64,000 nt of DNA, taken from contig NZ_JAOASQ010000006.1 in NCBI RefSeq assembly GCF_030158565.1, positions 21,386 to 85,385 on the forward strand, read 5' to 3'. The position numbers and the translations under genes were made by a program. The notes under the pieces are model-generated. The model was not told where the DNA came from. It worked only from the letters and a program-made list of their open reading frames with translations, and searched no databases. This document shows positions 45,338-52,421 of this stretch, piece by piece (the stretch's first letter is position 1; the number at the start of each line of letters is the position of its first letter). Source of the DNA: Limnohabitans sp. GTDB taxonomy: Bacteria > Pseudomonadota > Gammaproteobacteria > Burkholderiales > Burkholderiaceae_C.

Positions 45338-46231
45338 TCAAACCGCGACAAAACGGCCGTCTTCCAGGGTCTGGATTTGCCCCATGGCCAGCAGTTCATC
45401 CAAGTGCATGGCGATGGTGTTGCGCTCGGCGCACGGCACAAAAGGCACGTCGTAGCCTGCGGGGTAGAGCAGGCGGCGATCGACCAGTTCATCCAGGCTT
45501 TGCGGGGCCTGCAAATAGCCCAGCAGTTGCGTGCTGCGCTCGTCGATCTTGCTGGCAAAACGGGCCAGGTCGGCCAGAAATTGCGCGCGATCAGTGATCA
45601 CCGCCTTGTGGTGCGAGGTGGCCCAGATGCGGGCGTCCAGCTCGGCGACTTTTTTCAGGGTCTGCCGAAAGTCGCTCAGGCTGGAGGTGGCGTCGCCGTA
45701 ATACGGGCCAAAGCCGCTCAGGTCGATGTCGCCAATGAAGGCCAGGCCTTCGCTTTCGACCACCAGGGCGCAGTGGCCTGCGGTGTGGCCCGGCAGGTGG
45801 TGCGCCCGCACGCGCACGCCGCCGCCCAAGTCCCAGACCGCGCCGTCGGTGTAGCCGGTGGCGTCGGGCCGGGGTTGGTAATGGAAGTCCTTTTGCACAA
45901 TGGCGTGCATGGCGTCCAGCACCTCGGTGGGATAACCGTAGTGTTGGCACAGGCCGTCCCACGATTGGGCAGCCGCCAAGTCGGCCTCGTGCACCTGCAC
46001 ACGGGCTTGGGGCAGGCGGTGCAGCCCCGCCATGTGGTCTTCGTGCACATGGCCCAGGATGACCAGGTCCACCGTGTCCAGCTCGGGGCCGATGCGGTTG
46101 GCCACCTCGGGCGTGTCAAAGGCCACGCGCATGTCAGCGCCCTGCACGATCAGCTGGTTGCCGTCGGGGTATTTGCCAGACTTATCACCCAGGTGCACCC
46201 GGACCGCACCGAAATTCAAAACCGAGGCCAT
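45338..46231 (-). CDS. Metallo-beta-lactamase-fold hydrolase
   Basis: 297 residues. The HxHxDH motif is HVHEDH at residues 61-66; H149 in HLPGHTAGH and the aspartate in FIGDIDLSGFG complete the two-metal site. The C-terminal 80 residues look like a winged-helix-type tail (SLDELVDRRLLYP then IAMHLDELLAMGQIQTLEDG), common in LACTB2/GloB-like MBL proteins. The substrate is unknown; a thioester or lactone is plausible. It is 31 bp upstream of the hydratase gene, so they may form an operon. Confidence 0.87.
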   Translation of the reverse strand: MASVLNFGAVRVHLGDKSGKYPDGNQLIVQGADMRVAFDTPEVANRIGPELDTVDLVILGHVHEDHMAGLHRLPQARVQVHEADLAAAQSWDGLCQHYGYPTEVLDAMHAIVQKDFHYQPRPDATGYTDGAVWDLGGGVRVRAHHLPGHTAGHCALVVESEGLAFIGDIDLSGFGPYYGDATSSLSDFRQTLKKVAELDARIWATSHHKAVITDRAQFLADLARFASKIDERSTQLLGYLQAPQSLDELVDRRLLYPAGYDVPFVPCAERNTIAMHLDELLAMGQIQTLEDGRFVAV

Positions 46232-46325
46232 GCCCGTGTCTCCTTGTGTTGCGCTGCAAAGCACCATCCAAGGACTATAGCCAGCGTGACAGCCTTGCAC
46301 TGGCACACGCGCTACAGTGAATCGC

Positions 46326-47000
46326 ATGACCGACCTGCCCTCCCCCGCCACGCTGGCCGCCACGGCCTTGATCGACAGCGACCACCCGGACGTGATCGCC
46401 CTGGCGCGCCAGCACGCGCAAGGCGCCACCGACCGCGAACGCGCGGTGTCGCTGTACCTGGCGGTGCGCGACCAGTTCCGCTACGACCCTTACCGCATCG
46501 ACTTGTCGCCCCAGGGCATGCGGGCCAGCGCGGTCATCGCACAGGGCTCGGGCTGGTGTGTGCCCAAAGCGGCCTTGATGGCGGCGGCTTGCCGGGCCGC
46601 AGGCCTGCATGCTCGACTGGGTTACGCCGATGTGCGCAACCACCTGAGCACCGAGCGTTTGCGCCAGACCATGCAGACCGATGTGTTCATCTGGCATGGC
46701 TATGCCGACATCTGGCTGGACGGCCAATGGGTCAAGGCCACACCGGCCTTCAACATCGAGCTGTGCGACAAGTTCGGCCTGTTGCCGCTGGAATTTGACG
46801 GGCGAAACGATTCGATCTACCACCCGCTCGACAAATCGGGGAACCGACATATGGAGTATGTGAATCAGCGCGGCACTTTTGACGACATGCCGCTGGCGCA
46901 GATCGTGGCGGATTTTCAGACGGTGTATGGCAGCTGGATGGCGGACCAGAAACCGCTGAGTCAGGCCAATTTCGCGCAGGACGTGGAAGCAGAAAAATAA
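46326..47000 (+). CDS. Transglutaminase-like domain protein
   Basis: 224 residues, cytosolic. The catalytic cysteine is C78 in GSGWCVPKAALMAA, preceded by a domain typical of bacterial transglutaminase-like (cysteine protease-fold) proteins; H124 in FIWHGYADIWLDGQW is the expected histidine, with a following aspartate. The role is unknown. An upstream in-frame GTG at 46317 is possible; the ATG at 46326 is preferred. It is divergent from the MBL-fold gene with about 94 bp between them. Confidence 0.82.
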   Translation: MTDLPSPATLAATALIDSDHPDVIALARQHAQGATDRERAVSLYLAVRDQFRYDPYRIDLSPQGMRASAVIAQGSGWCVPKAALMAAACRAAGLHARLGYADVRNHLSTERLRQTMQTDVFIWHGYADIWLDGQWVKATPAFNIELCDKFGLLPLEFDGRNDSIYHPLDKSGNRHMEYVNQRGTFDDMPLAQIVADFQTVYGSWMADQKPLSQANFAQDVEAEK

Positions 47001-47041
47001 AGCTCCAACTACTTTGTGGCTTTTACTGGCGGTCGAATCGC

Positions 47042-47650
47042 TCAGGCCATGGCCCAATCGGCCATGTGCGGGCGTTCTGCCGCTGCGGGGTGCAGCGCTT
47101 GCTTTAAAGCACGCTTGAAAGCCGCCAGCACCACGCCATCGTCGAGCTGCATGATGCCGTCCTTGAACACCGATTGGAAGAAAACCTCTGGCGTGACCTG
47201 CGGCATGTTCTTTTCCAGGTAGTCCGCGACCAGTTCCAAATAGAAACTGACAAATTCAGGCATCAAGGCCAAGGTCTGAGCGACCGGCAACAGACCCGCA
47301 CGCTCGGGCACAGCCAATAACTTCAGGGGGTTTTCGTTGTAAAGCCCAAAACGCATCCACGCAAATTTGGGATAGTTGGTCTGGGCACGCCACGTGGCAT
47401 AAGACGACTTGAAATAAGTCTGCATGCACTGGTCTGTCAGCACCATGGCCAGCAAGCTGAGCACAAAGCGGGGGCGGTGGTGGACGGCGATCGACTCCAA
47501 GTCCTGCGCCACATGTTTCCAGTCCTTGCCGCCAAAACAGAGCAGGTCTGGGTCGTGAAAAATGTCTCTCAACACCTGTGGCACAGGGCCAAGCTGCAAT
47601 GTGGCCAGGTCTTTTGGAAAGTCCTTGCTGAAGTAACGCTTGAATGTCAT
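47042..47650 (-). CDS. Hypothetical protein, family not recognised
   Basis: 202 residues, soluble, no signal peptide, no obvious catalytic or metal motif. It is rich in aromatic and hydrophobic residues (FAWMRFGLYNENPLKLL, FVSFYLELVADYLEKNMP), suggesting an all-helical fold. Codon use fits the genome. Upstream is a distinctly AT-rich 150-bp region with a promoter-like sequence and a strong hairpin. I cannot name a family or function. Confidence 0.75.
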   Translation of the reverse strand: MTFKRYFSKDFPKDLATLQLGPVPQVLRDIFHDPDLLCFGGKDWKHVAQDLESIAVHHRPRFVLSLLAMVLTDQCMQTYFKSSYATWRAQTNYPKFAWMRFGLYNENPLKLLAVPERAGLLPVAQTLALMPEFVSFYLELVADYLEKNMPQVTPEVFFQSVFKDGIMQLDDGVVLAAFKRALKQALHPAAAERPHMADWAMA

Positions 47651-47745
47651 CGGGGCTGCCTTTCAGGATCGAGATCCGTTTGGAAGAGGTCTATCTATCA
47701 AACTCCCTGACGGGTACCGAAACCAAGTTTCAGCACCCAACTTTC

Positions 47746-47786
47746 TCAATCTTGATCACTGACCCATCAAGATTGATGTTTTTTTA
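47746..47786 (+). terminator. Perfect 11-bp hairpin with T-run, plus strand
   Basis: TCAATCTTGAT (47746-47756) and ATCAAGATTGA (47766-47776) are perfect inverted copies with a nine-base loop; TGTTTTTTT follows. It is a good intrinsic terminator on the plus strand, yet no plus-strand gene precedes it after 47000. On the minus strand the hairpin would lie in the leader of the hypothetical gene. Confidence 0.7.
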
Positions 47787-47835
47787 ATTTTTGTTTATCT
47801 TAATATTCATTTTTAACAAGTAAACAAAACCTAGG
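47775..47835 (-). promoter_or_regulatory. AT-rich region with candidate promoter for the hypothetical gene
   Basis: This is part of the 346-bp gap 47651-47996. About 60 bp are nearly all A/T in a GC-rich genome. On the minus strand TTGTTT, 16 bp and TATTAA can be read as a sigma-70 promoter. It would give a leader of roughly 130 nt containing the hairpin at 47746-47776. Confidence 0.4.
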
Positions 47836-47936
47836 GGTGTTTTACAACTTGTTTCAATGTCCCGAAACATGGCGCAGGACCTTGCGGGGAATGGCACGGC
47901 CCCACACCCAAGTTGAACGGATGACAAAGCCAGACG

Positions 47937-47963
47937 AAAAAAGGCGGTGTCACCGCCTTTTCA
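47937..47963 (-). terminator. Intrinsic terminator after the Liv-type receptor gene
   Basis: AAAAGGCGG-TGTCA-CCGCCTTTT forms a stem continuous with its A/T tract; on the minus strand the tail is TTTTTT. It lies about 35 bp after the stop codon of the receptor gene at 47997. The symmetric A/T flanks would let it work in both directions. Confidence 0.85.
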
Positions 47964-47996
47964 ATCCGCATCCGCCGCCACTTGCGTGGCCGGGCA

Positions 47997-49271
47997 TCAG
48001 CTGGGCCGCACCATGCTGCAGCTGCTGGGCATGCTGGCTTGCTCAGGCTTGATCTGGCGGATCACCTTGAAGCCGTAGCCTGAACCTTCCACATCAAAGG
48101 GTACGCCCGCTGCACCCTGGCGCTCCATGACGCCCACCACCAAGGGCTGCTGGAACTGGTGGTCTTGCGCGCGCATGGTGCCGGTCTGACCGGCCATGCT
48201 GACGCGAGCTTTTTCGAGTGCCAGGGCCACCGCCACCGGATCGGTGCTGCCCGCTTTTTCGACCGCTTGCGCCAGGGCCTCGACCATCAGCTGCATGCGC
48301 ACATGCACATAGTCTTCCGAGGGCTTGGGAAAGCGCTGGCGGAAAGACCTGTAAAAGGCTTCGCTGGCCTTGCCCGGCACATTGGGCAGCCAGTCGGCGA
48401 CTGCGATCACGCGGCCCACGCCGGCATCGCCCAGCGCCGCAGGCGCGCCCAGGGCGTTGCCATAGAAGGTGTAGAACTTGCCCTCGAAACCGGCTTCGCG
48501 TGCAGCTTTGACCAAAAGCGTCAGGTCATTGCCCCAATTGCCGGTGATGACCGCTTGCGCGCCACTGGCCTTGATCTTGGCGGCATAGGGCAAGAAGTCT
48601 TTCACCCGGCCCATAGGGTGCAACTCGTCACCCACGATCTGCACATCCGGGCGCTTGTCGGCCAGCTGGCGTTTGGCTTCGCGCAGCACGGCCTGGCCAA
48701 AGCTGTAGTCCTGACCGATCAGGTAGGCCGATTTGATCTTTTTATCCTCCTGCAAAACCTGCATCAAGGCCGTCATGCGCATGTCGGCGTGCGCATCAAA
48801 ACGGAAATGCCAGAAACTGCACTTCTCGTTGGTCAGCGCCGGGTCCACCGCCGAATAGTTCAAGAACAACACACGCTTGGCCGGTTCGCGCTCGTTGTGT
48901 TTGTTGATGGCATCGATCAGGGCTGCCGCGTTGGCCGACGAGTTGCCTTGCAAGACCACTTGTGCGCCGTCGTCGATGGCCGATTTGAGCGCCGACAAAG
49001 CCTCTTCGCTTTGGCCCTTGCTGTCATAGCGCTCCAGCGCCATGGGGCGCAGGCCCTGCGCGGTCTTGACGCCGCCGCGTGCGTTGACCCGTTCAACCGC
49101 CCAGGCAATGTTGCGCACCACCGCCTCGCCGGTGTTGCCAAAGGGGCCGCTCAGACCTTCGATCAGGGCCAGCTTGATGGGGGCTGGTGACTGCGCAAAA
49201 ACGGGGGCCATGCAAACGGCTGCAGCCATAGACACCAGCGCACGACGGGAAGAAACAAAAGACAAACGCAT
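47997..49271 (-). CDS. ABC transporter substrate-binding protein, branched-chain amino acid (LivJ-like) type
   Basis: 424 residues. A signal peptide spans about 1-26 (MRLSFVSSRRALVSMAAAV, cleavage near VFAQ). The mature start IKLALIEGLSGPFGNTGEAVVRNIAWAVERVNARGGV is typical of type I periplasmic binding proteins of the Liv group. YLIGQDYSFGQAVLREAKRQL also fits. The ligand could be an amino acid, amide or aromatic acid. No permease or ATPase genes are adjacent, so it is an orphan receptor. The start at 49271 is preferred to longer frames that read into repeat DNA. Confidence 0.9.
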   Translation of the reverse strand: MRLSFVSSRRALVSMAAAVCMAPVFAQSPAPIKLALIEGLSGPFGNTGEAVVRNIAWAVERVNARGGVKTAQGLRPMALERYDSKGQSEEALSALKSAIDDGAQVVLQGNSSANAAALIDAINKHNEREPAKRVLFLNYSAVDPALTNEKCSFWHFRFDAHADMRMTALMQVLQEDKKIKSAYLIGQDYSFGQAVLREAKRQLADKRPDVQIVGDELHPMGRVKDFLPYAAKIKASGAQAVITGNWGNDLTLLVKAAREAGFEGKFYTFYGNALGAPAALGDAGVGRVIAVADWLPNVPGKASEAFYRSFRQRFPKPSEDYVHVRMQLMVEALAQAVEKAGSTDPVAVALALEKARVSMAGQTGTMRAQDHQFQQPLVVGVMERQGAAGVPFDVEGSGYGFKVIRQIKPEQASMPSSCSMVRPS

Positions 49272-49353
49272 ATGAAAAATAGAACCCGCCCATGGGGGGT
49301 TTGCAGCAAGAAAGGGGCGCAGTGTAACGGGTCTTGATCCAGGACTCTGAGAC

Positions 49354-49557
49354 ATGGACCCCGGGTCTTCGCCCGGGGTGACAAGGGATGGGCTTGCCGC
49401 CATCTGTCATCCCGCACCCGATGCAGGATCCATCTTCACCGCCATGCGCACTTTCATGGACCTTGGATCTTCGCCCAGGCGACAAGGGGTGGACTTGCCG
49501 CCATCTGTCATCCCGCACCCGATGCGGGATCCATCTTCACGGCCATGCGCGCCAGAT
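49354..49557. repeat. Two tandem 102-bp copies of a REP-bearing unit
   Basis: The unit starting ATGGACC at 49354 recurs at 49456 with a period of 102 bp and few differences. Each copy holds a GGGTCTTCGCCC or GGATCTTCGCCC palindrome, then TGCCGCCATCTGTCATCCCG and GGATCCATCTTCAC. The second copy ends exactly at the tsaD stop codon. It fills the gap between the receptor gene start and tsaD. Confidence 0.88.
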
Positions 49558-50600
49558 CAGACCAGCTCGTGCAAAGGCCAGCGCGGTTTCACATCGAAGC
49601 TGTAACGCGCCTCGGCTGTCTGCGCGCCCGACTGCAAGCGCATCGCGGCGGCCATGGCGATCATGGCGCCGTTGTCGGTGCACAGGTGCAATTCGGGGTA
49701 ATGCACGCGCACCCCAGCTTTGGCGCAGGCGGCATTGAGCTGCGCACGCAACTCGCGGTTGGCCCCCACGCCACCGGCCACCACCAGGCGCTTCATGCCG
49801 GTGGCCTTGAGTGCATTCATGGATTTTTTAACCAGCACTTCCACAATCGCGGCCTGGGTGGAGGCCGCCAAGTCGGCCCGCTCGGGCGCGCCTTCGGTGT
49901 GGGCAGCAGGGCCAATCTTCTGGCTTTGGGTCAGCACGGCCGTCTTGAGGCCCGCAAAAGAAAAATCAAAGTCACCGCTGTGCAGCAAGGGGCGCGGCAA
50001 CTTGTAAGCCGCAGGGTTGCCCTGCTCGGCCAGGCGCGACAGGCCCGGGCCACCGGGGTAAGGCAAGCCCATGAGCTTGGCCGATTTGTCAAAGGCTTCG
50101 CCTGCGGCGTCGTCAATGGTTTCGCCCAGCAATTCGTAGCGGCCCACGCCGTCCACCCGCATCAGCTGGGTGTGCCCGCCTGACACCAACAGCGCAATGA
50201 AGGGAAACTCGGGCGGGTCGGCGCTCAAAAATGGCGAGAGCAAATGGCCTTCCAGGTGGTGCACGCCCAGCACCGGCTTGCCCAAGGCCGCGGCCAGCGC
50301 ACAGGCCACGCCCGAGCCCACCAGCAAAGCACCCGCCAACCCTGGCCCACGGGTGTAGGCCACCACATCGACATCGGCCAAAGTCGCGCCCGCCTCCGCC
50401 ATGACCTGGCGCGTGAGCGGCAGCACGCGGCGGATGTGGTCGCGGCTGGCCAGCTCGGGCACCACGCCGCCATAGGCCTGGTGCATCTCGATTTGGCTGT
50501 AGAGCGCGTGCGACAACAGACGCGGCAAAGCCTCGCCGGTGGTCTCGACCAAGGCCACGCCGGTTTCATCGCAAGAAGATTCGATACCCAAAATTCGCAT
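49557..50600 (-). CDS. tsaD: tRNA N6-adenosine threonylcarbamoyltransferase TsaD
   Basis: 347 residues. TsaD completes t6A37 synthesis on ANN-decoding tRNAs. The start [19 protein letters not shown], the metal-binding [20 protein letters not shown] (family HAxxGGVVPExAsRxH), the [14 protein letters not shown] and [11 protein letters not shown] segments, and [10 protein letters not shown] are all diagnostic of the ASKHA-fold TsaD/Kae1 family. The histidine pattern here is HQAYGG, which is a tolerated family variant as far as I can judge. Confidence 0.97.
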   Translation of the reverse strand: MRILGIESSCDETGVALVETTGEALPRLLSHALYSQIEMHQAYGGVVPELASRDHIRRVLPLTRQVMAEAGATLADVDVVAYTRGPGLAGALLVGSGVACALAAALGKPVLGVHHLEGHLLSPFLSADPPEFPFIALLVSGGHTQLMRVDGVGRYELLGETIDDAAGEAFDKSAKLMGLPYPGGPGLSRLAEQGNPAAYKLPRPLLHSGDFDFSFAGLKTAVLTQSQKIGPAAHTEGAPERADLAASTQAAIVEVLVKKSMNALKATGMKRLVVAGGVGANRELRAQLNAACAKAGVRVHYPELHLCTDNGAMIAMAAAMRLQSGAQTAEARYSFDVKPRWPLHELV

Positions 50601-50681
50601 AACAGGTAGTTTAGATGCGGATGCGCCCCCCGCCTTGGCATTTGGTTTAATTCTTCATCTGCACTTTGACCCGAGCACACC

Positions 50682-51377
50682 ATGTCCACCACCACCCTGC
50701 GCGTCATCTCTTCCATGGCCACCAAAGCTTTGTTGACCGACCTCGTTGCGCTGTTCAAAACCCACGCACCCCAATACGAGGTGCAGGTGGAATCGGTCGG
50801 CGGTGTCGATGCCGCCAAGCGCGTGCAAGCCGGTGAAGCCTTTGACTGCGTGGTGCTGGCCAGCAACGCCATCGACAAACTGCTGCAAGGTGGCCAACTG
50901 CTGCCAGGCAACCGAACAGACTTGGTGCACTCCAGCGTGGCGGTGGCCATTCCCCAAGGGGCTGCGCTTGTCGACATTTCTACAGAAGAAGCACTCAAAC
51001 AAGCCGTCTTGCATGCGCCCACACTGGGCATTTCTACCGGGCCCAGCGGCGTGCAGCTGGCGGCGCAATTCGACCGCTGGGGCATTTCCGAGCAAATCAA
51101 GGACCGCATGGTGCAGGCCAAACCCGGCGTGCCAGTGGCCGCCCTGATCGCCCAGGGCGAAGTGGCACTGGGCTTTCAGCAACTGAGCGAGATGATGGGC
51201 GTGCCGGGCATCACCGTACTGGGCCCCCTGCCCGAAGCGGTGCAGATCAACACCACCTTCTCGGGCAGCGTGGCCGCCACAAGCGACCAAGCAGACGCTG
51301 TGCGCACCATGCTGGCGTTCTGGGCATCGGCCGCTTGCGCCGACACCAAAGTGCGGCACGGCATGCAGGCGGCTTGA
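50682..51377 (+). CDS. ModA-like substrate-binding domain protein without signal peptide
   Basis: 231 residues. The fold signature of a type II periplasmic-binding protein (molybdate-binding ModA group) is clear: LRVISSMATKALLTDLVALFK, VGGVDAAKRVQAGEAFDCVVLASNAIDKL and TGPSGVQLAAQFDRWGI. Unlike ModA it starts directly with the first strand and has no signal peptide, so it should stay in the cytoplasm. Similar leaderless proteins occur in Comamonadaceae. It precedes nasT by 75 bp on the same strand; a link to nitrate or molybdenum control is possible but unproven. Confidence 0.82.
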   Translation: MSTTTLRVISSMATKALLTDLVALFKTHAPQYEVQVESVGGVDAAKRVQAGEAFDCVVLASNAIDKLLQGGQLLPGNRTDLVHSSVAVAIPQGAALVDISTEEALKQAVLHAPTLGISTGPSGVQLAAQFDRWGISEQIKDRMVQAKPGVPVAALIAQGEVALGFQQLSEMMGVPGITVLGPLPEAVQINTTFSGSVAATSDQADAVRTMLAFWASAACADTKVRHGMQAA

Positions 51378-51452
51378 GCATTTGCCCCGGGCACTGCAGA
51401 GCCGGACGCTGCTTTTCCAGAAAGTCGGCGCGTTTCTTGCGTGTTGTGCCCC

Positions 51453-52079
51453 ATGCCAGAAGCTTTGAGAATCGTCGTCATCATTTCAGACCCCGCCTTG
51501 GTGGCCGAGGGGGATGAACAAGCGCAAGCCATCGAAGAGCGCTCGCGCCTCTTGCGCATTGGCCTGCTCGAAGCGGGCTACAACCTGGTGGCCACCCTGC
51601 CCGCCGATGTGTTTTTGACCGAGCGCCTGGCCCAGCTGCAGGCCGACATGGTGATCGTGGATGCCGAGAGCGATGCCCGCGATGCGCTCGAACACGTGGT
51701 CATGGCCACGCGCGATGAGCGCCGCCCCATCGTGATGTTCACCAACGACAGCGACACCCGGCCCATGAACGAGGCCGTGGCCGCAGGCGTGACGGCCTAC
51801 ATCGTGGCCGGGCTGGCGCCTGAGCGCATCCACCCGATCCTGACGGTGGCGATGGCCCGCTTCAAGCACGAACAGGCCTTGCTGGCCGAGCTGGACAACG
51901 CCCGGGGCGAGTTGCAGGACCGCAAGCTGATCGACCGGGCCAAGGGCCTGCTGATGCAGCGCCAGGGTCTGAGCGAGCCAGAGGCCTATGCCCGCTTGCG
52001 CAAGGCGGCCATGAACAAGGGCGTGAAGCTGGCCGACATCGCGCAGCAGATGCTGGACATGGCCGAGTTGTTGGGCTGA
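51453..52079 (+). CDS. nasT: NasT-type ANTAR-domain response regulator (transcription antiterminator)
   Basis: 208 residues. The N-terminal half is a receiver-like domain (LRIVVIISDPALVA, MVIVDAESDARDALE); the C-terminal 65 residues form the ANTAR domain (LDNARGELQDRKLIDRAKGLLMQRQGLSEPEAYARLRKAAMNKG then LADIAQQMLDMAELL). ANTAR proteins bind paired hexaloop hairpins and prevent termination; a matching RNA lies 194 bp downstream in front of nrtA. In other bacteria NasS holds NasT inactive until nitrate or nitrite binds, but no nasS is adjacent here. A start four codons upstream (51441) is possible. Confidence 0.93.
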   Translation: MPEALRIVVIISDPALVAEGDEQAQAIEERSRLLRIGLLEAGYNLVATLPADVFLTERLAQLQADMVIVDAESDARDALEHVVMATRDERRPIVMFTNDSDTRPMNEAVAAGVTAYIVAGLAPERIHPILTVAMARFKHEQALLAELDNARGELQDRKLIDRAKGLLMQRQGLSEPEAYARLRKAAMNKGVKLADIAQQMLDMAELLG

Positions 52080-52088
52080 GCTGCGCCC

Positions 52089-52163
52089 TGTAGGAGCGGC
52101 GCCCCCGCCGCGAAAGCACCTTACCTCCACAGATCCATTCGCGACGAGGGCGTCGCTCCCACA
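52089..52163. repeat. Palindromic repeat (TGTAGGAGCG family) after nasT
   Basis: The arms TGTAGGAGCGGCGCCCCCGC and the inverted GAGGGCGTCGCTCCCACA enclose about 35 bp, with CGCGAA/TTCGCG pairing inside. REP elements of this style are familiar in many gamma- and beta-proteobacteria. It sits 9 bp after the nasT stop and could stabilise or end that mRNA. Confidence 0.75.
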
Positions 52164-52178
52164 AAGAGAGGCATCAGC

Positions 52179-52212
52179 GCACCACAGCCGTGCATCCGCA
52201 CAAATCCAGTGC
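52179..52212 (+). promoter_or_regulatory. Two NtrC-type binding sites upstream of the nrtA promoter
   Basis: Two GCAC-N7-GTGC palindromes lie at 52179-52193 and 52198-52212, centres 19 bp apart. The half-sites agree with the NtrC consensus TGCACY-N5-RGTGCA in the four outer bases. They lie about 30-65 bp upstream of a sigma-54 promoter, a normal place for an enhancer-binding activator. Confidence 0.7.
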
Positions 52213-52243
52213 ACACATCCGCAGCCAAACCCCAGGAAAACCC

Positions 52244-52259
52244 TGGCACGCGGCTTGCA
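52244..52259 (+). promoter_or_regulatory. Sigma-54 promoter of the nrt-nir-nas genes
   Basis: TGGCACGCGGCTTGCA matches the sigma-54 consensus TGGCAC-N5-TTGCA in every conserved base. With the GC of the -12 element at 52257-52258, transcription should start near 52270, just before the first ANTAR hairpin. Confidence 0.88.
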
Positions 52260-52272
52260 ATACATGAACCAA

Positions 52273-52314
52273 GACCAACGAAGGTCAAACGTGAGATCAC
52301 CCAATGGCGGGTGA
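52273..52314 (+). ncRNA. ANTAR target leader RNA (two hexaloop hairpins)
   Basis: Hairpin P1 is GACC-AACGAA-GGTC (52273-52286) and hairpin P2 is TCACCC-AATGGC-GGGTGA (52297-52314). Both loops have six bases with A at position 1 and G at position 4, the defining features of ANTAR protein targets, and a 10-nt linker joins them. An intrinsic terminator follows. NasT encoded just upstream is the obvious ligand. Confidence 0.85.
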
Positions 52315-52327
52315 ACCCACACCGGAC

Positions 52328-52391
52328 AAAGGCGTCCCCATGCGTTCGCGCCCTGCACTGCAGGCGCGGTTGACATGAGGACGCCTTTTTT
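52328..52391 (+). terminator. Leader terminator controlled by NasT antitermination
   Basis: AAAGGCGTCC (52328-52337) pairs with GGACGCCTTT (52379-52388), and T residues continue to 52391. Inside the long loop GCGCC/GGCGC forms a second stem. It lies 30 bp before the nrtA start and would stop transcription unless NasT is bound at the hairpins upstream. Confidence 0.88.
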
Positions 52392-52421
52392 GTTTTCCAA
52401 AACCGCACCAGGAGTTTCGCC

